A model generated the notes under the pieces. It saw only the letters and a list, made by a program, of their open reading frames with translations, ran no database searches and was not told the origin of the DNA. A stretch of DNA of 64,000 nucleotides, from contig PGZV01000004.1 in the NCBI GenBank assembly GCA_002841495.1, positions 62,001 through 126,000 of the forward strand. Direction: 5' to 3'. How positions within the stretch are numbered: position 1 is the stretch's first letter; each line of letters opens with the position of its first letter. Position numbers and translations under genes: made by a program. This document shows positions 54,782 to 63,231 of the stretch, piece after piece. The stretch comes from Firmicutes bacterium HGW-Firmicutes-2. Lineage in GTDB: Bacteria; Bacillota; Clostridia; Lachnospirales; Vallitaleaceae.

Positions 54782-57607
54782 CTAACTATGATCTATAAGA
54801 TACTGATCAAAAGCATCTAAATCAATGGGTCGACTGAAATAATAGCCCTGTGCGATGGTACCGGCTGTTTGATTTAATAGGTCGATTTGTTCTCGTTGCT
54901 CGACACCTTCGACAACGATACTAATATCCATGACCTCAGCAAGCTGAGTTATAATTTTATAGATTTCATAGGATTTCTTGTTAAGATGTATGTGATCTAT
55001 AAATGTCTTATCAATCTTAAGGATATCGAAGGTTAATTTATCAAGGTAAGCAAGTGAAGAATAGCCTTTCCCAAAATCGTCAAGAGCTATTTTTACATGA
55101 AGTGCTTGAAGGCTTTGGAATATTTCGTTTGCCCGCTGTAGATTCTCAAAGCCCATATCTTCAGTAACTTCTATGGTTAACCACGTAGGATCAATTTCCG
55201 ATGTTTCTAAAATATGTTTAAGGGCCGTTATCATGGCTTTATCAGTAAAGGTTGTGGAAGTCATATTGACAGATATTTCCAGGTGAGGGTAGAGTGCCTG
55301 CCATCTTTTAATCTCAGTGCAGGTACGCTCTACCATGAAGAAGTCAAGTTCCTTCATCAAACCATTTCTTTCAGCTACCGGCAGAAAATCATTAGGAAAC
55401 ACAAGACCTTTTGTGGGGTGTTGCCATCTCACTAAGACCTCACCACCGATAACCTTTTCTTGTGGAAGAACAAGTTGTGGTTGTACATACAACAAGAATT
55501 CTTCATTTTCTAAACCTCTTTTTATATCTTCTACTAACTCCCTTTCCCTGATATAAGCGTTATAGATGTCAAATTCAAAAACTAAATATTGATCGACGCC
55601 CAAGAAGTTGTGGATGTAATCCATCGTATGCTCGGCGTATTTGTAGAGCTCTTCAAAACTGTTGCCATGATCTGGGAACTTGGTGACGGCGATACTTGCT
55701 GTGAAGTGTTGTAAGACGACTTTTGAATCACAATAAGTTTCAGTGATGTTTTTGATTTGATGCACACGTTCTTCCACGCTAATCGAGGCCTTATCATAAG
55801 CAATCAAGACAAAGGAAGCTCCGGAAATGCGCCCGAGTATTAATTGTTCGTCTATAATCGCTAAGAGTTCTTGAGCATATTCAAGGATAATCTGGTCTCC
55901 CATTTGTTGTCCTAACCGATCATTGATATCTTTGAAGTTGTCAATATTGATATAATACATTTGGCCATGATAGCCTTTAGCGATGAGACTGTCCGTTTTG
56001 GAAGTCAGACCATATTTGTTAGGTAAATAGGTCAGCTGATCGTTGGCAAAAAGGAAAGTCAGTCTTTCATTTTCCGATTGATTGATGAGATAACGAATGT
56101 AGTAACCACCAAAAAAGATGAGATTAAGGAGGATAAAAACACTTAAAAGAATCCAACCATAATTATTCTTTTGCTCCTTTTTGGGTATAGAATTAAGGCT
56201 AATCTCATTGATATGATCGATATCGGTCACTAAGATAGCTTTGTTGATGACAGACATAAGTATAGGTGAATCATTTGCGATATAAAGATGGCGCGTTGCC
56301 ATGTTACTTATGGTGTACATGGTCGAGAGCGCTTCCTCTTTTTCTATGCGTCTATAATAGTCAAGGACATGTTTTGGAAGCAGGATGAAATCAACATTTT
56401 TATTTAATAAACGTAGAATCAAGTCATCGTAATGCGCTTCATATAGGATATGACCTTCATGAAGCGTCTTGATGAGCTCGACATCCAATTCATTATCGAA
56501 CAAGAGACCAATGGTATGGGCTCTTAGGCCATATAAGTCATCAATATCGGGGCTATCAGGTAAGCCGGTGACAACGTAAGGCGTCTCCAAGTACGCCAGT
56601 GAAGGAGAAAAACCGGTTATGTCTTGATGCCGAAAGGTTAACAGGGTAACATCATGAGCCGTATAGTCCTTGGCAAAGGTATCCTTTTTGCCGAGAATGA
56701 GATTAAGCCTGAGACCTGAAATGCGCTCAATCTCCTTAATGATACCAACGGTTGAACCATACAGTTTATCATCATTTTGAATCGTATAAGGTTGATCTGG
56801 TGTAATACCAATTGAGATGGAAGGGTCCTTTGATATGAAGTCAAGTTCGTCTTTGTCTAATATAGCCTTAAAGAGCGCGTTTCTTGTAGTGTAATAATCA
56901 TGACTAAGAATGGTTTCGAGATCTCCCATTCGTTCCATATGAAGGATGGCTTTTTGTAAAATACTATGCAGTAGTACATCTTGACTGGGCATAGCTATAA
57001 AAACATCATCTAAAGGTTGCTGTAAGTTAAAATTATTAACAGCTTGAATCTGGTCATCGAGCAACAGTATAGGCAGGTCGGATTGAAGAAAAAAACCATC
57101 GATAAGTCCATCATTTAGGGCAATATTAAGGCTCTCTATGTCATCATATATATTCACGCTATTATGACCGGTTTCCAAGTCGTAAGTAAATACATGAGCA
57201 TCTGAGGAAAGAAGGCCAATGCTTTTATTAGAAAGTTCATCTAAACGATTAAAAGACTTAATTTTGGCGTAGTAAGAAAAGCTTTGTTTTGATAAAACAA
57301 ACAAGGTTTGGTCATTGTAATAGTTGATGGAAGGACGACCTGATATGACGAAATCTGCATCGGTTTTTGAATTAACCAAATGCAGGTCTGTAAGTGAAGA
57401 AATGGACTGGATGAATTTTTGCTCATCAAAATCTGTGAGATGATCTGTATAAAAGTAAAGAACATCCCCATTATTGTCTTTAATCCATTGAATCTCGGCA
57501 TCATTTAGATCCAACACAACAGGAAGATCAAGTACATAAATTAATAAATAAAGGATGATAGAGATGGCGCCGGTGATGACAAGAAAGTATTTCTGTTTTG
57601 TATTCAT
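54782..57607 (-). CDS. Solute-binding-GGDEF-EAL cyclic-di-GMP protein
   Basis: A 941-residue protein with an N-terminal membrane helix (8-28), two tandem solute-binding-like regions (about 35-250 and 255-470), a second helix near 485-508, a degenerate GGDEF (ISGASF instead of GGDEF, so probably not a cyclase) and a C-terminal EAL domain that keeps its catalytic set: GGEVLVRW, SVNMTS, IEVTED, LDDFGKGYSS and EGVEQ. It should degrade cyclic-di-GMP under control of an extracellular ligand. It is tail to tail with the protein at 52695. AGGAGG precedes the ATG. Confidence 0.88.
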   Translation of the reverse strand: MNTKQKYFLVITGAISIILYLLIYVLDLPVVLDLNDAEIQWIKDNNGDVLYFYTDHLTDFDEQKFIQSISSLTDLHLVNSKTDADFVISGRPSINYYNDQTLFVLSKQSFSYYAKIKSFNRLDELSNKSIGLLSSDAHVFTYDLETGHNSVNIYDDIESLNIALNDGLIDGFFLQSDLPILLLDDQIQAVNNFNLQQPLDDVFIAMPSQDVLLHSILQKAILHMERMGDLETILSHDYYTTRNALFKAILDKDELDFISKDPSISIGITPDQPYTIQNDDKLYGSTVGIIKEIERISGLRLNLILGKKDTFAKDYTAHDVTLLTFRHQDITGFSPSLAYLETPYVVTGLPDSPDIDDLYGLRAHTIGLLFDNELDVELIKTLHEGHILYEAHYDDLILRLLNKNVDFILLPKHVLDYYRRIEKEEALSTMYTISNMATRHLYIANDSPILMSVINKAILVTDIDHINEISLNSIPKKEQKNNYGWILLSVFILLNLIFFGGYYIRYLINQSENERLTFLFANDQLTYLPNKYGLTSKTDSLIAKGYHGQMYYINIDNFKDINDRLGQQMGDQIILEYAQELLAIIDEQLILGRISGASFVLIAYDKASISVEERVHQIKNITETYCDSKVVLQHFTASIAVTKFPDHGNSFEELYKYAEHTMDYIHNFLGVDQYLVFEFDIYNAYIRERELVEDIKRGLENEEFLLYVQPQLVLPQEKVIGGEVLVRWQHPTKGLVFPNDFLPVAERNGLMKELDFFMVERTCTEIKRWQALYPHLEISVNMTSTTFTDKAMITALKHILETSEIDPTWLTIEVTEDMGFENLQRANEIFQSLQALHVKIALDDFGKGYSSLAYLDKLTFDILKIDKTFIDHIHLNKKSYEIYKIITQLAEVMDISIVVEGVEQREQIDLLNQTAGTIAQGYYFSRPIDLDAFDQYLIDHS

Positions 57608-57711
57608 CCATGTGCCTCCTAGCTAATAATAAAGAGTTAAAATTTTGACGCCCAAACGATTAAGTAATTGTAACATACAAGATAAGATTAATAGAGTATG
57701 GATATTGAAGT

Positions 57712-57747
57712 AAAAAAGGATAAAGCACAGTTGCTTTATCCTTTTTT
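57712..57747. terminator. Bidirectional terminator after the RsgI-like gene
   Basis: AAAAAAGGATAAAGCA (57712-57727) pairs perfectly with TGCTTTATCCTTTTTT (57732-57747), 16 bp with a CAGT loop and T-runs in both directions. Confidence 0.9.
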
Positions 57748-57771
57748 ACTGTAGCTATAAGAGGGTTGTTC

Positions 57772-59292
57772 CTACTCTTTCTTAGAATTTGGATTTGGTG
57801 AATTTGAAGGTTTATCACTGTTTGAGGATGAATTTGAAGATCCATCATCATCAGGTTTTGAGATTTGAGCTTTGTCACTTGCTTGACTAGGTAAGGAAGA
57901 AGAAGGCTTATCACTTTCAGATGATGAATTTGAAGTTCCATTATCATCAGGGTTTGAATCTTGAGCATTATCACTTGCTTGACTAGGTAAGGAAGAAGAA
58001 GGCTCATCAGATTTTGACTTTTGAGCATTTTCATTTGCTTGACTAGGTAAAGCAGGTTGATCATTTTCTGATGTCGACTGAGGTTCGTTTGTCTTTGAGC
58101 TGACTTCATCATTCTCTTTAATCTTATCATTATCCGAGTCATCAATTTCTTGCTTTGGTTGAGCTTTTTCAGAGGCATTTATTGATGAATTACTATCTAG
58201 TGAAGCACGATTGTCTTTTGTAGGTGGTTTATCATTGTTGTTACCATGAGCTGTAAGATTGACTTTGTCACTCGGAGCTACAATATCTTCTGACTCTGAT
58301 TTCTTATTGGTACTTTCTTGAGCAGAATTAGAGGCTTGGTGTGGCAAACTTTTGATGCTATGGATTTCTTCGACGAACAACGAATTATGGTTTGAGCGTG
58401 CATTTATATTAGCTTGTACGCCGGACTCGAAGGCCATAGAGCGCTGTGCCAACGCAAGGATATCATTAGTAGATGGCATTGTAGCTGTTATGTGTGGTTT
58501 GGTAAGGGTTAGGATGTCATAAGTCGATGAATCATCATCGAGGACAATCTTAATTGGGTTTTCATCGTCCATGTCTGCACTTGGGAGTGCGGCATCAACA
58601 AGGGTCTCAACGGTACTAAGGTTAAGAACTTTATGGTCTTTTACATAGATATCTAGAGTTTCTCTGCCTAAAGAGAGTTTAGGCTTTGAATCTTGAGCGC
58701 GTTCAGTACCTTCTATGTAGACAAATTGGTACTTTGCCTTATTAGTAATCATATACGATTCTATATGTTCTTCAATTGTAGCATCCTGCGTTGTATCAAG
58801 CTTTGCATCGTTAGTTTTTAGTACTGTAGAAGAGATCAGAATCATATCACGATCAACCAAATACCCTTTATTTTGTGCTCTAAGGATAACTTGTGACAAG
58901 GCAGAATCTAAGTCTTGATTAAGCAGAGACTTATTTAGGATTTTTTTACCGTCTTCATTAAAAAACTTGTAACCGACGACGATACCGGATTGGTCTAGGT
59001 TAAGTTCTATGCTTGGGTTGATATCAACAGATACAACTGCATAGATTTCACGTGCGCCGTTCTGACCAAATGCCACAATGCTTGTAAGTATTAAGACAAG
59101 GATAAGAGCCATCATAGAACTGGCTTTTTTGTAACTAAACAAAAGGAAACCTCGATAACGATCTCTTTTATTATATTCAATGCGTTGGCCGACTTTAACG
59201 TTAATCCTAGGCTTGATTTTATCAATTGTCATTTGATCGGTCATAATAATCATGAAATTGTCTTCAATTCTTGTGATTAACCCTCGAGTCAT
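57772..59292 (-). CDS. RsgI-like anti-sigma factor (orphan)
   Basis: About 506 residues: a small cytoplasmic RsgI N-terminal domain (ITRIEDNFMIIMTDQ near 6-20), one membrane helix near 58-80, the extracellular RsgI segment AVVSVDINPSIELNLDQ near 90-106, then a Ser/Asp/Lys-rich tail with repeats. RsgI proteins hold SigI and usually end in a polysaccharide-binding domain; here there is only a repetitive, probably wall-spanning tail and no sigI gene adjacent. ATG at 59292 is preferred to GTG at 59304. A TATAGGTA/TACCTATA hairpin (59311-59330) lies just upstream. Confidence 0.82.
   Translation of the reverse strand: MTRGLITRIEDNFMIIMTDQMTIDKIKPRINVKVGQRIEYNKRDRYRGFLLFSYKKASSMMALILVLILTSIVAFGQNGAREIYAVVSVDINPSIELNLDQSGIVVGYKFFNEDGKKILNKSLLNQDLDSALSQVILRAQNKGYLVDRDMILISSTVLKTNDAKLDTTQDATIEEHIESYMITNKAKYQFVYIEGTERAQDSKPKLSLGRETLDIYVKDHKVLNLSTVETLVDAALPSADMDDENPIKIVLDDDSSTYDILTLTKPHITATMPSTNDILALAQRSMAFESGVQANINARSNHNSLFVEEIHSIKSLPHQASNSAQESTNKKSESEDIVAPSDKVNLTAHGNNNDKPPTKDNRASLDSNSSINASEKAQPKQEIDDSDNDKIKENDEVSSKTNEPQSTSENDQPALPSQANENAQKSKSDEPSSSLPSQASDNAQDSNPDDNGTSNSSSESDKPSSSLPSQASDKAQISKPDDDGSSNSSSNSDKPSNSPNPNSKKE
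57790..58060 (-). repeat. Imperfect coding repeats in the RsgI-like tail
   Basis: Three units of roughly 90-100 bases encode variants of LPSQASDNAQDSNPDD followed by NSSSESDKPSSS. Units 2 and 3 are nearly identical, a likely site of slippage. Confidence 0.8.
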
Positions 59293-59702
59293 CCTAATAC
59301 CCACTCTCTATATAGGTATTTTTACCTATAATATCCAGCAATTGAACTACTTAATTGTATTATATCACGTTTTTACAACAAATATGTGAATAGTGTGTGA
59401 ACAAAAGTGTGAACAGAAGACCTTTTTTTCTGCATATTTTTTTCGTAGCATCTTTTTCCCAGAAATGTCAGCAATTACCTTGAAATCAAGTGGGATTAAA
59501 GGTAATATGTGATTAGAGAAACATTCATGAATCAAGTATGAATGTGTATAAATTGAGGGGGTTCAAAAATGAATCCAACTAGAGAAGACAATTATATAAG
59601 TAATACCCAATAGTAGTAATAACATCCTGGAGAAAGGGTATGGTATTACTGTTTTGTGTACGCTTATAGATGTTAAGCTATAGATAACGAGGAGGATAAA
59701 TC

Positions 59703-60158
59703 ATGGTTCTAATTAGTGCATGTCTTGCTGGTATTAACTGTAAGTATAACGGGGAAAACAATGCTGATCCAGGTATCACCGAACTTCTACAAACAGGTAA
59801 AGCCTTACCGGTCTGTCCGGAAGTTCTAGGCGGATTGGAAATACCAAGACCGGCTTGTGAGCAAATCAACAAACCGGATGGAACGCACCACATTATGACC
59901 ATAGACGGCATAGATGTTACCGAAGCATTTGAACATGGCGCTCATAGAACCTTGGCCATCTGTAAAGCAGCAGGCATAACCGAAGCTATCTTACAAGAGC
60001 GGAGTCCATCTTGTGGCAAAGATCAGATTTACGATGGTACTTTTAGTGGCACATTGATTCAAGGCAACGGCAGAGCGGCTCAGTTGTTGTTGGACCATGG
60101 CATAAAAGTCTATACAAAAGATGAATGGATGAATAAGGTGGGAAAACAGCAAGTATGA
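59703..60158 (+). CDS. DUF523 family protein (TudS/YbbK-like)
   Basis: A 151-residue DUF523 protein. ISACLAGINCKYNG (4-17), LPVCPEVLGGLEIPR and RSPSCGKDQIYDG supply the conserved cysteines that in the thiouracil desulfidase TudS hold a [4Fe-4S] cluster. Desulfuration of a thiolated compound is therefore possible but unproven. GAGGA precedes the ATG. Its end overlaps the next gene by 4 bases. The upstream gap 59305-59702 contains only the promoter regions of two divergent genes and a weak hairpin at 59599-59650. Confidence 0.87.
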   Translation: MVLISACLAGINCKYNGENNADPGITELLQTGKALPVCPEVLGGLEIPRPACEQINKPDGTHHIMTIDGIDVTEAFEHGAHRTLAICKAAGITEAILQERSPSCGKDQIYDGTFSGTLIQGNGRAAQLLLDHGIKVYTKDEWMNKVGKQQV

Positions 60159-60622
60159 AAAAAACAAATGCTATGCGATTATTAGATCGTGATAATATTC
60201 CATACACAGCCTATGAATATGAAGTCATAGAGGGAAAAACGGATGGGTTAACGGTCGCCATGTCAATGAATCAAGAACCTGAGCGTGTCTACAAGACACT
60301 GGTTACCATAGGCGCTAGTCGAACCTATTATGTCTATGTCATCCCGGTAGCCAAAGAACTAGATCTAAAAAAAGCAGCCAAAGCTGCCGGTGAGAAAAAG
60401 ATTGACATGATACCAATGAAAGACCTTTTACCAACCACAGGCTATATCCATGGTGGATGTTCCCCAATAGGTATGAAGAAACAGTTTAAGACTTTTATAG
60501 ATAGTAGTTGTAAAAATCACGAAACAATCCTCGTTAGCGGCGGTGTCCGTGGGATTCAACTTGAATTGAATGTGGAGGCATTGATAGGGATTACTGAGGC
60601 GGAGATGGTGGAAGTCGTCTAG
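60155..60622 (+). CDS. ybaK: YbaK/EbsC family Cys-tRNA(Pro) deacylase
   Basis: A 155-residue YbaK-type editing protein that hydrolyses Cys-tRNA(Pro) mischarged by prolyl-tRNA synthetase. KTNAMRLLDRDNIPYTAYEY, KTLVTIG and GYIHGGCSPIGMKKQ (the catalytic Lys is upstream in VYKTLV) are diagnostic. It is coupled to the DUF523 gene through ATGA. Confidence 0.92.
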   Translation: MKKTNAMRLLDRDNIPYTAYEYEVIEGKTDGLTVAMSMNQEPERVYKTLVTIGASRTYYVYVIPVAKELDLKKAAKAAGEKKIDMIPMKDLLPTTGYIHGGCSPIGMKKQFKTFIDSSCKNHETILVSGGVRGIQLELNVEALIGITEAEMVEVV

Positions 60623-61223
60623 AGAACCATGATTAATAAATTCATATTTTGTTAGCACTTAAGGACAAGTTAATGTCATGTAAACTATGATATTGGTTTG
60701 CCCTTTTTTGTTAAAATCAATGTGCAAGTCCAAGATTCATTATTGGATGAATGATAGTTATTAAGACCTAAACGGTTCATTGTAAGATAGTTGCAATCAA
60801 TGTAAGAGAATTGTACTATAAAAATGTCAGAAATGCCCAAAATTGTATGGAATTTCCTTGTAATATAGTTAAGAATGACGTAGTATATTGAGAGAGGGAA
60901 TAATCATTGAAAGACTACTATGATTTTATAAAATAAGGGAATTCTAAATTTGAATTCAAAAATACTACAATTAAATAATTGAAGGTAATTTCTTATATAA
61001 AGAGATAGCTTTTATAATAGAACCTTTTTGTGTCATGAGATTAGCAATAGGTTGTCACAACATTGAATAGAATCTTATTACAATTGCAAAAAAAATGTTA
61101 ATTTGGTGTTATGTTAGCCCTTTCAGGAAGGTGATTATAAAGAAATAACACGTTATAGAAATTCTATATTATAGTAAGCACTATTTACTTATTAATAAAT
61201 AGTTGAGGGTATAGGAGAGTTTT
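60623..61223. other. AT-rich stretch without genes
   Basis: About 600 bases with stops in all frames and markedly AT-rich sequence, unlike the preceding genes. I see no tRNA, integrase or direct repeat. It marks the boundary between core-like genes and the defence-type genes that follow. Confidence 0.6.
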
Positions 61224-61666
61224 ATGAGTAATTATTGGAAATTTGCAGAAATACCTCGAAAAGAAGAATTATCTTTCAACAAAGTCTTGGAGAAGTTCTA
61301 TGATTATGGTGTTGATGGTTTAGTAAGAGAGAATATATAGAATTCTCTTGATAGTAAAATACCTAATTCGCCACATCCAGTAAAAGTGAAAATAATAATT
61401 GGAACAATGAATAAAGATCAAATCCCTGGGTTTAATGAAATAAAAACTCATATACAATCGCTGCAAGCAGGAAATAGTTATACCAAAGAAACATTAGATC
61501 ACATGATGCATAATTTAAAGAATAAAATTATCCCATACATATCATTTGAAGATGTTAATACGAGGGGGGTGTCGGGAGCAATTAATTGACAAAACCCTAA
61601 AAAGGCGATACTTGGAGTGCTTATGCTTATAGCAAAGGTGAAGATAAAGCTGAAAGTGATTTTTAA
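61224..61666 (+). pseudogene. Decayed N-terminal part of a GHKL-type ATPase gene
   Basis: From ATG 61224, after TAGGAGAG, the frame encodes MSNYWKFAEIPRKEE and then GVDGLVRENI-stop-NSLDSKI, a GHKL N-box broken by TAG at 61338. The same frame continues through NKDQIPGFNEIK and PYISFEDVNTRGVSGAIN to TGA at 61587, then QNPKK; one base is missing near 61605 and the protein resumes in another frame as DTWSAYAYSKGEDK before a final TAA at 61664. Two nonsense codons and a frameshift, plus loss of the C-terminal part, mark it as dead. Confidence 0.75.
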
Positions 61667-61774
61667 TAAATTGAAGGTGCACGTCACTTATATTTTTGTC
61701 ATTATTGTTTGAAATGTGTTTGCTGAAATAATAATAATTTAGTTTATAATAAAAGCATTAATGAGGAGTAGATT

Positions 61775-63229
61775 ATGAAAGAACTAATATTACCACCTTA
61801 TGCACCTGTTTTAATGGAGTCAACAAGAGCACTTGGATATACATTGGAAGCAGCAATTGCAGATATACTTGATAATAGTATTACAGCTGAAGCGTCAAGA
61901 ATTGATATTTTTTTTGAGCCATCAGATAATCCATATTTTTCGATTTTGGATAACGGTAGTGGCATGAATGATTTGGAATTGAATAATGCGATGAGATACG
62001 GAAGTAGGCATCCAAAGGAAGTAAGAGATAGTAATGATCTAGGTAGATTTGGATTAGGACTTAAAACAGCTTCGTTATCTCAATGTAGATGTTTAACTGT
62101 AGTGAGTTTGAAAAAAGGAATATTATCAGGAAGACGTTGGGATTTAGATCTTATTAGTCAAAGACAGGAATGGGTTCTTCTAGAATTAGGAGAAACTGAC
62201 ATCAATAAAATTGAACATATTAATAAGCTAATTGAAAATAAAACTGGTACTTTGATAAGTTGGACTAAATTAGATCGCATAATTGTTGGAGAGTACTCAC
62301 TAGAAGAAACATTTAATAAAAAAATGCCAATTGTAAGAGAACACCTAGAAATGGTATTTCACAGATATCTAAAAGGTGAACAAGGGCTTATTAAATTAGA
62401 AATATTTATTAATAATAATCCTTTACAGGGAAATGATCCATTCTTAATTGAAAAAAGCTATCAAATACTTGATGATGAAAAAGTTTTTATTGATGGTAGC
62501 GAAATTCTTATAAAACCTTATATTTTACCACACATGAGCAATTTGACAAGTACTGAGATAAATAAGCTAGGTGGAAGTGATGGACTTAGAAATCAGCAGG
62601 GCTTTTATATCTACAGAAATAAAAGATTGGTTGTTTGGGGGACGTGGTTTAGATTAGCAAGAATGGAGGATTCATCAAAACTTGCTCGGGTTATGGTTGA
62701 TATACCAAATAGTTTAGATGAACAATGGACATTGGATATAAGAAAATCGATAGCTAGTCCTCCGGATGTGGTGAAAAAATCATTGAAACGAATTGTTGAT
62801 AAAATAGCATTAGGAAGTAAACGTGTATGGGTTACTAGAGGCAGAAGAGAAACAGAAAGCTCTAATATATTACTCTGGCAAAGATTTAGAAATAGAGATG
62901 GAACTGTTCAGTATGATATAAATAGAGAATATCCACTTATAGAGAACTTGTTGGAGTCAATTGGAGAATCTGAACAGAAGCAACTAATAAATCTATTGAG
63001 ATTAATTGAAATTAATATACCTATGAATGCATTACGTGTCGATTTTAATAATGATTGTAAAGTGTCGATGGATGACGAAGATGAGAAATTAGAATTAATT
63101 AGAAAAATGGTAGAACAATTAATATCAATATCGAATGATCCACAAGTAGTAATTGAAAAGTTGATGAAAGTCGATCCATTTGCAAATTATCCGGAATTAT
63201 TGAAAGAACTACTTGAGGAGGTATACTAA
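61775..63229 (+). CDS. MORC/MutL-like GHKL ATPase
   Basis: A 484-residue protein with an N-terminal GHKL ATPase domain: N-box AAIADILDNSIT (26-37), G1 ILDNGSGM (57-64), and lid DLGRFGLGLKTASLSQ (88-103), then a MutL/MORC S5-type domain with the conserved NKRLVVWGTWFRLARM and VDIPNSLDEQWTLDIRKS, and a helical tail. Prokaryotic MORC-like ATPases are found with Z1 ATPases in restriction and defence operons. GAGGAG precedes the ATG, and the next gene follows in 2 bases. Confidence 0.88.
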   Translation: MKELILPPYAPVLMESTRALGYTLEAAIADILDNSITAEASRIDIFFEPSDNPYFSILDNGSGMNDLELNNAMRYGSRHPKEVRDSNDLGRFGLGLKTASLSQCRCLTVVSLKKGILSGRRWDLDLISQRQEWVLLELGETDINKIEHINKLIENKTGTLISWTKLDRIIVGEYSLEETFNKKMPIVREHLEMVFHRYLKGEQGLIKLEIFINNNPLQGNDPFLIEKSYQILDDEKVFIDGSEILIKPYILPHMSNLTSTEINKLGGSDGLRNQQGFYIYRNKRLVVWGTWFRLARMEDSSKLARVMVDIPNSLDEQWTLDIRKSIASPPDVVKKSLKRIVDKIALGSKRVWVTRGRRETESSNILLWQRFRNRDGTVQYDINREYPLIENLLESIGESEQKQLINLLRLIEINIPMNALRVDFNNDCKVSMDDEDEKLELIRKMVEQLISISNDPQVVIEKLMKVDPFANYPELLKELLEEVY

Positions 63230-63231
63230 TT

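Noticed and set aside
57660-58178. 172-residue minus-strand frame rich in Lys, Leu and Gln
   Set aside because: It overlaps the repetitive tail of the RsgI-like gene in another frame; its apparent length comes from the low-complexity coding repeats.
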